A stretch of 64,000 nt of DNA. Source: Fennellomyces sp. T-0311. Its lineage: Eukaryota > Mucoromycota > Mucoromycetes > Mucorales > Lichtheimiaceae. Position numbers and translations under genes: made by a program. Within the stretch, counting starts at the first letter, position 1. Each line of letters begins with the position of its first letter. Below are positions 11,010 to 22,652 of this stretch, piece by piece. Location: contig JALLLT010000049.1 in the NCBI GenBank assembly GCA_025266875.1, forward strand, positions 239,671 through 303,670, given 5' to 3'. The notes below the pieces were generated by a model that ran no database searches, had not been told where the DNA came from, and saw only the letters and a list, made by a program, of their open reading frames with translations.

Positions 11010-11567
11010 AATAAAAAGAAAAGCATTGCTGAACCCTGAATATGCACGCATGGGTTGTTTTGGTGCAAGCGGACCACAGTCGACCCCCAATGGCTGTTTT
11101 GCATGAAAACCTTGTTTGGATATGGGCATGGGTCGAAAGGGACGATCTCGATAAGGCAGCGCAGTTGGAGGGTTGCTTTCGCGCGAAAGTGAGGGTTGGG
11201 AATGACGCGTATTGCTGCACATCATAATCCGTGGTTACACCGAGCATACGGATTGGTACAGACCAAGGCCATGGCTGCGGGGAAAGCCCTCCCAGTTCTC
11301 GGGTTTTCGATAGCTATGCGTGTTGCACCGCAGCACTGTGGATTCCCATTTTGTGTAAGCATTCGTTTTCGGTGACACATGTCATCGTTATATTAAAGAT
11401 TTTCTTCATACATAGCGTTTATTGCAGTCTATAGCGGGCATACGGGCATACACACACAACATAGCATAGGGGGGAGGGGCATACATGATTGAGAGCGGGC
11501 GTTATACAATAAATAGTAACAGAATGAAACGGGGTATCATAAGAAGCTGTACATTGACGGGGTATGG
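11010..11567. other. Convergent 3' spacer
   Basis: This 558-bp region lies between the 3' ends of the eIF4E-2 gene and the minus-strand coiled-coil gene. ORFs at 11042-11227 and 11231-11434 (plus) and 10920-11247 (minus) show no family features and overlap the eIF4E exons or each other. AATAAA-like sequences near 11020 and TTTATT-like sequences near 11418 could serve polyadenylation. Nothing else was seen. Confidence 0.4.
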
Positions 11568-12113
11568 TTACAAGAAGGGGGGGCACACAAAGGTGTTGCA
11601 GCTGCACTCTGCACATGCGCACGGTATGGTTTGGATAAGCGCTGGAGGAGCAAACGCGTCACAGGACCATGCATCGTAGACGGGTGGCGGGGTTGCCTCC
11701 AAAGGGAGCGGCGAGTAGTCCTCATCGAGCACTAGCGTGGGCGTTTCAGGCGTTGTCTGCGGTGTCAATTGCTTGATCTGCCTCTCGAGCTTGTTGATGT
11801 GCCGCTCCAAGTGCACGACCTGGAGTCCGAGATCGTCATACGCCGTCAGCAGCTCCTTTTCCATGTCCCCCAACCGGGTGGCTGTACTGGATCGGTCCAT
11901 CTGCGGCTTGGATGTGGCATAGGCGTGTCGCAAGCTATCGAACATGACCGAGATGGTGGCGAGGGAGTCCACGGAGTAGGCCAGCTCGTTCTCCAGCTCA
12001 GGCAGGCTCATGTCCTCCTTGCGTTTGGGCTTCTTGGTGTACTTGAGGGCGGGCTTGGGCGAGCGTTTGTGCACGCGGCCCTGCTGAGGGTTTGTCCATC
12101 GAATGCGCATCAT
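11568..12113 (-). CDS. Coiled-coil protein of unknown function, paralogue of 7251-7964
   Basis: Single-exon gene of 181 residues. It starts at ATG 12113 (a second ATG follows directly). The N-terminus is basic (WTNPQQGRVHKRSPKP, KYTKKPKRKED). Residues about 35-115 form a heptad-like helix containing DSLATISVMFDSLRHAYATSK and EKELLTAYDDLGLQVVHLER, nearly identical to the gene at 7251-7964. The tail is Pro/Thr-rich and ends with a Cys-containing stretch (PCACAECSC) absent from the paralogue. No known domain was recognised. The conserved core and the diverged tails suggest an old duplication with pressure to keep the coiled coil, perhaps for dimerisation. The two copies point toward each other, with the hydrolase and eIF4E-2 genes between them. 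Confidence 0.78.
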   Translation of the reverse strand: MMRIRWTNPQQGRVHKRSPKPALKYTKKPKRKEDMSLPELENELAYSVDSLATISVMFDSLRHAYATSKPQMDRSSTATRLGDMEKELLTAYDDLGLQVVHLERHINKLERQIKQLTPQTTPETPTLVLDEDYSPLPLEATPPPVYDAWSCDAFAPPALIQTIPCACAECSCNTFVCPPFL

Positions 12114-12148
12114 TGTTTATGTTGCAGAAAAAAAAAGGTTTCGTCCCT

Positions 12149-12163
12149 TTATATATATATTTT
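12149..12163 (-). promoter_or_regulatory. TATA-like box of the 12113 gene
   Basis: On the minus strand this reads TAAAATATATATATA, about 40 bp upstream of the ATG at 12113. It matches the TATA-like box of the paralogue and is followed by a short leader. Confidence 0.5.
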
Positions 12164-12582
12164 ATGCACAACCCCCAATGCCCCCCACCTCTCTGGGTTG
12201 CACATGCGTTCTATCTTTGGACTAGCTACTGTCACTTTCTCGGCTCTTTCTCATTGGTTACATGCCCTGCACGCCCCCTTTTTTGGCCGCGTCCTTCTCA
12301 TTCCCAGTAGCTGGTAACCGTGCGCTCGCCAGGATCCCAACGTTCTATTTTTAAAAACACCCGGCAACGACACGTTTCGCTTGCATCATGCACAGTGTCT
12401 CTTGGCATCCTTGCATGCGTTAAACCTTTTTGACGTGCAGGGCCAGCCTTATAAAAAGGCGGCAGACCAAACTTTTATATAAAACAAAAAAAAAGATATA
12501 AACAAGAGTTACGGATGTATAAATGCTATCTATCGAAAACGGAGAGGGGAACTTGATGCAGTAAGGGAGACGTGTTCTCAAC
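12164..12582. other. Spacer between coiled-coil gene promoter and GGC1 3' end
   Basis: No gene was seen. The half nearer 12580 is AT-rich with an A-run at 12482-12495 and is probably the GGC1 3' UTR and terminator region. The half nearer 12170 is probably promoter DNA for the minus-strand gene ending at 11568. Confidence 0.4.
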
Positions 12583-13867
12583 CTAGTTCTTGAGGGCACG
12601 GTCGAACACGGGGATGAGCTGTTGAGCAACAGTGAAACTGAAGATCAACTTGGGGCCAACCTATTGCACATCAACGTCAGTGACCGCCCTCCAACGTATA
12701 CACACACCCACACACACAACGGATACATTACCACCAAGATCTTGGGCGTCAGGCCCTTGAAGAAACCACGGAAACCTTCCTTCTTGATCAGGTCCTTGAT
12801 GATGTTCAAACCAGACTCTGGGTTGTCAAAGTTACGGTTCTGGATACGTGTCTTGACCACATCCAAGGGAGCAGCAACCGTGATGGAAGCCACTGCACCA
12901 CCGATCGACGAGCAGAAGTTCTGGAAGAAGGTGGCGTTGCTGTAGTCGTTCAAGCCAAACATGTATTCCTTGACGAATGCCGAGCCACCAAACAGAGCAA
13001 ACGAACCAGGAGCGTTACGGGCGGCAGTCCAGCCAGCACCACTGTGGGTAAACAGTCAGCAAACCGCTTTTCACCAACGTATCGTCTATCCGCTTCGACT
13101 TACCGGTACAAGCCCATGCCCTCGTCCTTGATGATGGTCAGGAAGCCACGGCCACGGAAAGCCTCGGGGTTCGTCTGACGCTTGATCTTCAACACATCCA
13201 AAGGAAGCAGGGCAATCTCACCAATGCCGACCAAACTAGTTCGCGCACATCAGCTGCTTTTCTTCTTCTTTTTCACAGTCTCTCTCCACGCCATTCGACT
13301 CACCTGCCAGCAGTAGCGTGCATCATGGTCTTGCCGGTCTTTTCGCCAAAGGCGTTGGTGAACAAGGCCTTGTGGTGAGTGTTCAAGTAGTCCTTGACAA
13401 ACGGCTGGCCACCGAACTTGTAGACACGTTGGGCGACCTTGTAGCCGGCAGCAAAGCCAAGACCAGGGAAGAGCGAGGCATACTTCTTCATGAAGGGCTG
13501 GTTGGCAGCATCCTATACGCGAGAGAGAGAGAACCTCGTTGTTACTACCATTGTTTTCCCTGTTCCTGGTTACCCCTGTTCCAAAAACGAAAGCCTCCGT
13601 ACCTTAAAGACAACCTGGGTCAAGGCCTGCTTACCCTCCGCGAACGACTTGCCGTCACCAAAAATCTACAGCCGTCATGTGAGTTCTATGTGTGGTCCAG
13701 GCTGTGCCCTCGACAGAAAAACGTACATTGCTCTGGTTGCTCATGAGACGCTTGGCAACAGTGTCGACGGGGTGGAAAATCAAGAGTTCCAAGATACCAG
13801 AGCTGGCACTGCCCAAGAAGCGGGCGGTACCTGATTCAGACTTTCCAGTGGCGATCGGAGGGGACAT
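12583..13867 (-). CDS. GGC1: Mitochondrial GTP/GDP carrier (GGC1 type)
   Basis: Six exons give 310 residues: 13727-13867, 13603-13665, 13304-13512, 13104-13235, 12732-13041 and 12583-12660, all with GT..AG introns and correct phase. The three mitochondrial-carrier signatures are present: HPVDTVAKR (about residues 32-40), LPLDVLKIKRQ and APLDVVKTRIQ. Between them are stretches typical of the yeast GGC1 carrier: SLFPGLG, YKVAQRVYKFGGQPF, FGEKTGK, GIGEIALLPLDVLKIKRQTN, GWTAARNAPGSFALFGG and IQNRNFDNPESGL. The protein sits in the inner mitochondrial membrane with six helices and exchanges GTP for GDP, with known links to mitochondrial iron and nucleotide balance. Start at 13867 (MSPPIAT) gives the normal length; a longer frame upstream lacks homology. 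The last intron (12661-12731) contains a CA/TG microsatellite. No defects were seen. Confidence 0.94.
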
Positions 13868-14105
13868 GGCTTGAACTTTGTGAGTGCTTCGAAAACAACA
13901 AAAAAAAAAGAGGAAGTTCGTCAAAAATGGGACTGTCAACTAAAAATGTGCCCTTCTCTGAGTTCTAATCGAGATGGTGTGTCACTGATGGAAGCCGTTT
14001 CCATAGAGATCTTTTATTTCGGCCTGCCAGAGTCATTCTACATGGGGCGATTGGAAATACTTCTTTGACGACGCCCGTTGCCATAGATCACGGTGCGCCA
14101 AAATT
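13868..14105. other. GGC1 upstream spacer
   Basis: Short spacer upstream of GGC1; it contains an A-run at about 13900-13910 and probably promoter sequence. No ORF with recognisable content. Confidence 0.35.
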
Positions 14106-14889
14106 TTAGCTCTCGATGATCTCATGCAAACTCAAATGGTAAACAGTATTGCAACCCCGGCCATTAGCCGTTTTTGTGAAACGCTGAGCTTGGATTTCCT
14201 TTTGCTCGTCTGCCAGAAGCAAACCGCAAAGGTGTCCTGTGTCACCGTATGATCGCTGATAGCCCCGAACACATCGTTTAATTTGCCAGAATGATCCATG
14301 ACTGGATGTAAAGATGGGAGACATGAGTACGCTTTATTGCCTTTCCCAAGGAAACGGAGTTTGCCGCTGCATGATGGGCGATCGCAACCAGGGTCACCCC
14401 TTCCCCATCGAGATCTAGGTAACGCTCTGCCCAATTACCCCGTATTTGTGTCATAAAAGGCAAAAAGGGAGCACGGCGATACACGTTATTGTTGTCAACT
14501 TGAAAAAAAAAACTTTCCTTCTGTCTGGAATCGAAAGATTGCATCACGAGGCCACAGGCAGTTGCATATCTTGATTTGGTCGTGTTTGGCACTCGAACCT
14601 TTCTTTTTTCGGCTACCGCTCAGCATAAAGTTTTCGCTTGAATTATGATCGGTGTACAAGGGGTGGGGAAGGTCCAGCTTGTCGAACTCGCGGTTATCAT
14701 TGGTGTTGGATAACGATATCGGTTGCGTCTGCATAATAAACGTGGCCAGTTGCAGCTTTAGGAAATGTAGGGTCGGTGGTACATAGAAAGGGTTCATAGA
14801 GTTAGCTTACCGACTCCAGTAGCCTTGTGGGCGCGATCAGGTGACCATGTAGCTTGTGGAGACACAGCATGAACCACCAAGGTTGTCAT
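14106..14889 (-). other. Possible unrecognised minus-strand gene, frame not resolved
   Basis: Three overlapping minus-strand frames look partly coding but cannot be joined with confidence. An ATG at 14889 opens MTTLVVHAVSPQATW and reaches a good GTAAGC donor near 14813. A second stretch (about 14700-14510) reads EFDKLDLPHPLYTDHNSSEN through ICNCLWPRDAIFRFQTEGKF. After a run of ten A/T at about 14500-14510, the next frame reads VYRRAPFLPFMTQIRGNWAE through VTLVAIAHHAAANSVS. The frame change falls exactly in the homopolymer, so it could be a sequencing error, a real frameshift or a missed intron. I recognise no family. It may be a lineage-specific gene or a decayed one. Confidence 0.3.
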
Positions 14890-17800
14890 GGAGACGTATG
14901 CCGGAAATCGATACAGTGTGGGCTATTATCACGCTCCTGTCCAAGGTTTCACTACTTACGTGTCTTCTTGTCAAGTGACTTTTAGTTTCTCAAAAAATGA
15001 TCGATTGCGATTGCTCCCCAGCACATTTTGCCCATACGGGTTGTTCCCTATCGCTCGATACATGCACCAAACCAGATTGCATAAATTAACCATACCTCGG
15101 TGGAACCCACTCGATCTCATTTTTGTTGTTGAAAAAGGGGCTCAGAATCAAATTAAAAGTGCCAAGCATAATGATTTAGGCCCCATTAATTTCGGTCCCT
15201 AGATTGTCCTCAAGAAGTGGGGTTGATTGTATTATCGAACCCCATCATGTTTCCATGTAGCAGGGTTTCACCCGAAGCTTCTGTGTCCCAGCATCCTCTC
15301 CGAACTGCAGGAATTATCCGCCAGTGGTCGTTTTGACTAGCTAGCCTATTCGTCAATTGGTTCCCGTAAGATGGCGTTTCTTCAACCCTATGCAGTGTCT
15401 TGCATTATTGGCAATTGGCCAAGCCGTCAAAGAAGTCTAAACCAATGGAAGGGCAAACCAATTCTGCTCATGGACGTGCTTGCATAAATTATCCATAGGA
15501 AAGGCAATGAAGGTACGCTACCATATCATCAATGCTTTACAGAGATTGATCCCCTTCTACGTGCATCTTGATCACCTTGATGTGCAAACAGTAGATCATC
15601 AGAAAGTAGCTTGTCAATCGTCATGCAAACAAGTATTAAACTTTTTTAACTCGATGTTTCATTCTCTTCGTTCCACACAGCGCTGGCCGAAATCTGGCTT
15701 TGTTAATCTTATCACTAATAATTACGGATGCACCGCTCTGAATTATTTTACGTGTACTGCCAACGAATGTGATGCCATAGGGTCGCCATTAAGCTACCAA
15801 GATAGCCAACTGATAACGAGCTATGGTAAACTCACCCTTCTTTTCTTGTTGATGAGATGTCCGTGGCCGATGACACCGCATTATCAGGTTTTTGTGAAAC
15901 AATATTCTGTTCCTCGATGTTGCACGTAGAATGGTTTAAATCACAGATACTCGGAAAGATTATCGCTGAGGCAAGCATGATCTCGCGTCATCGCCCTAAT
16001 ACAGCATGAACCAAACAGTACAGCAGCACCAACAGCGGACAATAATAATTCCAAAAGTGCTCGTTTTTTTTTCCGATAATGGCCTGGTAAACTTGTGCGT
16101 GGGAAGGATATTCATGAGATATATAGGTTAAAGACAGTTGGCACACTGCATCCACCAACGGTAGATTCAATTTCGGGTAACCGAAAGCGTAAGATATCTA
16201 CGTGGATCAGATAAATTTATCTACGTACCGAAAATCCATTTCTGGAGGCTTTGTCACCATCATGACTGTTTGCCTAAAGGGTACCTTGGACGCGTGAGAT
16301 TCGACCCAATGCTTCTCATTCCACCAGTGGATTATGGCTTAATGGTCTCTCTACATATACTGTTGGCAACTTTTGTTCAAAATGTCAAGGTTCTTCGATA
16401 AAGCGTTATTGTTCATGTGACCACGTGTTTAATTTGGTACTGCAAGCAAATTTGACAGGTTACCGAGAGTCGTATTATTAAGTAGTAGTAGTACTGTTAC
16501 GGACATTATTGAACCTTTTTACAGTATAAAATTACTGTACGTACTTGGTCATTGCTCCGGCGGATTTGCTGCATACAGTAGATCTCTGCATTCTATATTA
16601 TTGACCGATGATCAGCAAAAAAAAGGAAGCTCCCGCTAACCATAAAAGGATATCTAAATGCTGGTTCACTACGGAGGGTAGCACAAACTATACAATGACA
16701 ACGCAGGCCAATGAGTCGAGCCTTGCGTCTTGGAAATAGTATCTGGGCTATATTCTATTTCAAGATTGTTCAAAAATGTGTGCTTTCCTCATGCGCATCT
16801 GCAAGTGAAACGGATGCGATGTAGCTTAATAGGTGCAGATTTACATAACTTATTTTTTTAGTTGACACGCAGCATCAATTTTTTTAATCTGTCTTCATAC
16901 GTCTTTTCCTATTCCCACACCATTTCTCACGTAGTCAACAATGTTCGAATACTATATCTGGAAACTACATCAATCGAGATTTCTAAAATTAAACCGTTGA
17001 TCGTGTGGCACCCAATAGTGGTGTTCTGCAAGTCTACGGTTTATTTTCCGTCAGAGAAAGCACGCATGCATGGTACATAATCGTTGGCTCATCTTATGCA
17101 TCCTTGTAGCGTACAATGTTCCCTATTTCTAGGACAAAGTGATCGTACTTATTTTGTATCGCAAACTGAAGTAATAGTCGTGATGTTGGTCCTTCTCACT
17201 CCTGTAGCCAATTATTCCACAATCAACCCTGATGATTCGTTAACAATATTACCACTGAAATATTCGAGTGTGAGTGCATATAAAAAGCCGATATATTGCT
17301 TTCTGCATTTTGCAAGTTGGCTGATTTCATAGCTGCACAATGATGGTAACGCGCAGTTGTTATTACGCCAACCCAATAGTGATCATATACATAGTATACG
17401 TACTTTAATCGCTGTATTATGCACTTGCTGATATGTATAATTTGTTCAGGATATTGAAATTTTGTCCAGTATATACATCCAGTAATGCACGTTTATGTTT
17501 CATGCGGCTTTTCATAGCACATGTATATGTCATTCCTTGATCCAAGGACACGGGTCCACATGTTAGCGTTATTCGGGAGACAGACATTCGTACCTCATAA
17601 TCTTCTGTTAGGTATTGCAGGACGAGTTCTATTTGAGAATATTTTGCCAAAAGGGTAGACTACTCGGACCTTGTCATGATCCAATGACTTTTTTTTCTGC
17701 AAATGTGTAAAATCAAGCACGAGGAGTGTTAGCATGACGGACTGAGGTTAAAACCTTGCATCATCAATCAAGATACATATTTTGATGCCAACATCAAGAT

Positions 17801-19119
17801 GATAGATAAACGTACACCTGTCCCTATACGCAAGAAAGTATATCTAGCTTATTTTTTGGGAAAATGAATTTCTGGCTGATCGCTGACATTAATACTTCAT
17901 GCCTTCATGACCACTTATAAAGCACTCTGGAAGAACTCATCCTTTGAAATATCGTGGGTGAGATTTAAAAGCCGAAACCAAAGAAAACATATTCTACTGG
18001 ATTAGCAACAAAATTATCTTTTAGCCAAAGAATAAGCGAAAAGAATAATAAAGAATAGCAAAGGATATGATACATTGTTTCAAATCCAAGGGTGGTGACC
18101 TTATGCAATATATACTAATTTTGTACGTACTTTTGGCCCTGCTTTAATTCTTTAAAGTGGAGCATGTAAAGTTAATATCTGGATTAGACCAAAGTGTTAT
18201 ACTGGATTAGCTCTCCATATGCAAGGTGCATTTTTCCTGGGCGAGACGAAAGTATTTTTAGATATATTGGCCGATAAAAGGGTATTGTCCTTTGGATTCC
18301 GCTAATGGCAAGTTATAATGCGCGAAGACATTGCATACCGATTTTATGGCTAGATGGACAGTAAAAGCAATAATGAAAACAAGCTAGTATAGTACAAAAT
18401 TATTGCCCTGGGCAGCTGTATAATGACTAGTAAAGTGAAATATTACTAACCCAATATCCTTGGCACACAACATATAAAATACTATGGAGATATGCAATGT
18501 ATGTATTGCACACCAGGGCCAAGAGATATTGGCGTGCGTGTAATTAACAAGATACTCCTGTGTTCAGAAATATTTTACAACAGTAAGTTACAAAAAAAGA
18601 CTATAAATTCAAAACGTACTCCCGTCAAGTCGCTGTAATTAGCTTGTCGTATTTGTAGGGAATACATAAACATATTACATATCTACGCATGATCCACCCG
18701 TACCAATCTCTAATCAGAGTAATGATTCGTACTATTTCCAAAACGTAGCATTGTGCCTCCGCGCTTACGAGACCTTCACACTTCCGGTGATTAGTAATCT
18801 ATTAGTAATCTATTAGTAATCGACGACAAGTAGCATGGCGTGTGATATACAGATAATTTATTCTAAACATCATCTGAAAGCGTTACCTTGCCACTGGTTG
18901 AGTAAAAATAGAAAAAAAGCATGTATCAGTTCAATGGTAGCTTAACCACAGATAATGCTCTTTAGGTACATCATCAGATTTAGCAATCTGACGACTCGCC
19001 CTTTATGCGTCCATTATCATTCTCGCATCATATCAATTGATTTCTAATCAAAGTAGTTATATAAGTTGGTGAGTGTGAGCAAACTATTTTTTAAACTGTA
19101 GAATTTTTCAACAAATAAT
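14890..19119. other. 4.2-kb AT-rich region without a recognised gene
   Basis: The longest frame is 15480-15929 (plus, 149 codons). It shows no motif and no splice partners, so it is not annotated as a gene. From about 16,400 onward the sequence is very AT-rich and stops are dense in all frames. A small tandem repeat, ATTAGTAATCT x3 with period 11, lies at 18790-18822. The final few hundred bases are likely promoter DNA for the oxidoreductase starting at 19120. Nothing else can be supported. Confidence 0.5.
18790..18822. repeat. 11-bp tandem repeat, three copies
   Basis: ATTAGTAATCT is repeated at 18790, 18801 and 18812, the last copy ending in G instead of T. It lies in non-coding AT-rich DNA. 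Confidence 0.85.
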
Positions 19120-20426
19120 ATGGTTAGGGCAGCGGTTCTCACAACAAACCCTAAGCCCAACACCCCTTTCAAACTTGGTGTCAAAGTTAAGGATGCCCAA
19201 GTGCCGGAACTTCAGCCGGATCAATCAATTGTCAAGATCCAAGCTGCTGCATTGAACCATCGGTAAGGATTAAATAGCCACATGTAGAGCATAACTATTC
19301 TCTAAAGTCAACCAAATAGCGATGTCTGGATACTTAAAGACCAATATCCTGGGGAGAAGATTCCAGGTTCTGTGCTAGGGGCTGATGGAGTCGGTATCCT
19401 TCAAAAGAAAGGAGCTGCGTCGGTAGAAGAAGGTCAACGGGTCCTTATAAACCCAGGTGTCAACTGGGACTCAAACCCTCGTGGTGCTGAAGGCGATTTT
19501 CGTATTCTAGGTTTGCTGCCTTCACCAGGTGCGTGCATCAAATGTCAGTCAAACGAAACTTGACAAATCATTAGGTACCTTTGCAGAATCAATCAACATT
19601 GATAGCAAAGAAGTGTTCCCTTGCCCTGAGCATCTCTCAGCAGCCGAAGCTGCAGCTCTCCCTCTTGTCGGTCTTACTGCTTACAGGTATTTCTTTTTTC
19701 ATTTTATCTTCTGTTTTGATACTCAAATGCAGTGCAATTCCAGAGCCGTTTTTTTCAAATGCCATATTCAAAAAGGTGACTATGTCCTGATCACTGGTAT
19801 TGGCGGCGGCGTGGCACTTACTGCACTCCAATTTGCGGTTGCCATTGGTGCCCATGTCTATGTAACCTCGTCCAAGCGCGAAAAAATTGAGTTTGCAAAA
19901 AAATTGGGTGCTGTATGTGGCGTTTACTACAATGACCGTAAGTATGATTTCGAGTGCATGTATGGAAGTACACACTAATCTGATAATCATTAGCCAATGC
20001 CATCGATGATCTGAAAAAACAATTGAACGGTCATCGTATCGATGCTGTAATTGATGGTTCAGGTGGTCCCTTCTTTGACAAACTTTTCCACGTCATAGCC
20101 CGTGGAGGAATAATTGCTCAATATGGTGTTACCGCTAGCCCACAAGGTCTTCTATTTACCATTGACTTGGGATATAATAACGTCGAGTTGAAAGGCTCCA
20201 CCATGGGTTCGCGCCGCGAATTTGGCGAAATGATTGAGTTCGTTGATAAGTACAAAATCAGGCCGATTGTTTCGACCACTTTCAAAGGACTTACTCAAGA
20301 AAACGTCGAAAATGCTTTCTCACTGTTGGCGTAAGCATGTTTGCATTTTATTTTCTGATAACAGAATATCTTACCTTACTTATTAGGAGCGGAAACCAAA
20401 CTGGTAAAGTGGTTATTGAAATTTGA
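19120..20426 (+). CDS. Quinone oxidoreductase-like enzyme (MDR superfamily)
   Basis: Six exons give 344 residues: 19120-19262, 19320-19528, 19575-19686, 19744-19937, 19994-20330 and 20387-20426, all in phase with GT..AG ends. The N-terminal GroES-like domain reads IQAAALNHRDVWIL and PGSVLGADGVG. The Rossmann domain has TGIGGGVALTALQFA (glycine-rich nucleotide loop, about residues 180-195), then VYVTSSKREKIEFAKKLGA and VIDGSGG. GADGVG and AALNHRD are typical of NADPH:quinone oxidoreductase/YogA-like members of the medium-chain dehydrogenase family. The cysteine cluster of the structural zinc site is absent, as in quinone reductases. It likely reduces quinones or reactive carbonyls in the cytosol using NADPH; the true substrate is unknown. 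A decayed copy lies 1 kb downstream in the same orientation. Confidence 0.88.
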
Positions 20427-21424
20427 AGGAAAAATCATAATAGTTTACTTAATATAAGTATGATTTAAGCACTTGCTTAATTGTGAACTTTATTCATCAG
20501 GATACATAATGTACTTGCAAATGTGAGCAGTGCCATTTCAAACGAAAGATTACTTTTTCTTTAATATGCCGTACTTTGCTGATATTAATAATCCACGCTA
20601 CACTCTATGTATTCACTTGAGAATCACTTCATATTTCATGCGATCGTCCCTTACACAAAGTTCCTCGCCTCAAGAAATCGCTCGGACAGTCTTTGTATAC
20701 CAATATTTCACTGAGTACCTTAAAGTCTCCCACATCTTGACGCCGGAGAGCGAGAATTCGGGCTATCCGGGATTTTGTTTCCCCGCGGTTAAAAAGCTTA
20801 TGTTCAACGACTTCAAAAAACCCATTCGATAAATTCACCAAAAATTGTTTGCAGTGGTTTTGAATCGCCAAGATAGCCATGTGAACTATACTGATGGCAG
20901 TCAGCAGTTCTGCAAAAGGTCCATTCGTAAATTACTTGAAGAAAAAGTACAAAGGTCAGTCTTGCGTATGCCAAGAGCAATTGATAAGGTACATGCTTCC
21001 ATAAACCGAAGGTTATAACTGAATTCCTCCTTCTAGATAGACACGACATTCAAGCGTCACCTTAAAGCTCATCCCATGCCCGTAAAAGAACGACATTAAA
21101 GTCAAATGGGTTCTTCAAATGCAGTAATTGGCGGTGAATCTGAAAGTTTTCCAATGCATTCTAGCGATGTACGTAGTGGTCACGGTAGCTAACTACTGTG
21201 ATATCCAGTTTAGCACTAAGAATAGATAAGCGCCTGGTCGATCGATTCCTGATATGTACAAAGAAAAAAAATGCGTCACACCGAGGAGCACGATAGGCTC
21301 AAGATTGGTACAAACAATGTTACTTACGATTAAGCTATATGCCAACTGGTATATGAAGGTATTTGTTGATGTGGAGATGCTATGGGTCTCCGGTATCACG
21401 AAGTGTATCATTTCATCGAGATAA
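20427..21424. other. Spacer between the oxidoreductase gene and its decayed copy
   Basis: No gene can be supported. A weak two-exon possibility (ATG at 20894 reading MAVSSSAKGPFVNYLKKKYK, then a GTCAGT..TTCTAG intron and a short tail ending near 21099) has no recognised family. Some of this stretch may be worn-out N-terminal sequence of the duplicated gene, but I cannot align it. Confidence 0.3.
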
Positions 21425-22381
21425 GCTCATTCACCATATCACGTAGTCCTGAAGGCGAATCTCGTGTTTTGGGGGCTCTGCCAGATCCTGGTAAATTAAC
21501 TCAAGGAAGATTGATTAGTTAAAGGCCGACATTTTGCTAGGCACGTTTACGGAGAGAGCCGATATCGACTGCAAACAAGTGTTTCTTTATCCCGAGCATC
21601 TCACAGTATCTGAAGCTCCAGATATTTCACTTGCTGGTTTCATAGCTTATAGGTAAACACCATTCATTTTATACGTATTAATGATCTAATAGAATGTAAT
21701 AAAGAGCGGTCTTTTTAAAGGAGAAGTGAAAAAGGGTGACTACGTCTTGTTACTCGTATCAGTGGTTGCGTGTCACTTCTCGCTCTTCAGTTTGCGGTTG
21801 CTGTCGGTGCTCGCGCCTATATTATGTCACTTCCCACGAAAGTTCGAGTTTGCAAAAGTAGACAGGTGCCGAAGATGATGTCAGCTATAAAGATCGTAAG
21901 CGATAAAGAGAGGGCAATTTTGCTTTTCGGCACAAAGAATAACAAAGATATTACCAACCAATCGGAATTGAAACAACTAGACGGAAAGTCCATCAATATT
22001 GTGACTGATGGTTCTGGCGGTCCACTATTTGACAAGCTTGCATTCGTGATGAAATGTGGCGGCTTTATCGTCCATTATGACAACATACCAGGACTCAGGG
22101 TGCTATCTATTCTGGTTTTCTCTTTTCTAATAACGTTGAGCTAAGAGGAACGGCTTTAGTTCAAGAACTAAATTTGTCAAGTTAATCGAATTTGTGGACG
22201 AGCACAAAATCAAGCCTATCGTGTCTACTACTTTCAAGGGTCTTACTCAGGAGAATGTCGACAGTGCAATCCCCCTCCTAGTGTGAGTGCTGTACCTTCT
22301 AGTACACTGGCATGACTAATAATATAATATATATATATTAGAAATGGATAACAAACGGGCAAGGTCGTGCTCGAAATCTAA
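21425..22381 (+). pseudogene. Decayed tandem copy of the quinone oxidoreductase gene
   Basis: The segments correspond in order to exons 2-6 of the gene at 19120-20426. They read SPEGESRVLGALPDPG (compare AEGDFRILGLLPSPG), TFTERADIDCKQVFLYPEHL (compare TFAESINIDSKEVFPCPEHL), LLALQFAVAVGARAY, VTDGSGGPLFDKL (compare VIDGSGGPFFDKL), EFVDEHKIKPIVSTTFKGLT and QTGKVVLEI. The old introns are still visible, including the last one (GTGAGT..ATTAG, about 22282-22341). Breaks include frame changes around 21760-21780 and 22080-22160, loss of the glycine-rich loop reading frame, and an in-frame TAA after the last acceptor (NG-stop-QTGKVV, about 22348). No first exon was found. It is therefore a non-functional duplicate rather than a second enzyme. 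Confidence 0.85.
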
Positions 22382-22652
22382 TTCGAACTGTCGTGGCACC
22401 AAAGTATGGCACTACATTATATCCACAAGCGCAAAACAACGCACTTTGATAAATTCAAAAGGTTATTGTTCCTGACGATGAGCCTTGCGAGATGACATCA
22501 AGAATGCGAAGCAAAGGAGTCGCTGTTTATATTGATTTCTAAGCGAGTGAAAATATACTTGAAGCCCTGTGCAACAATACGGGCACGGTCTGTGCAACAG
22601 TTCCATATAAATTCAGCATGGTGCGAACGTGCCCTCTTTCACCTCTCCAAGA

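Noticed and set aside
14888..15202. 104-codon plus-strand ORF
   Set aside because: It overlaps the start of the candidate minus-strand gene and has no recognisable content.
15480..15929. 149-codon plus-strand ORF
   Set aside because: No motif, no splice partners and no sign of conservation; composition matches surrounding AT-rich DNA.
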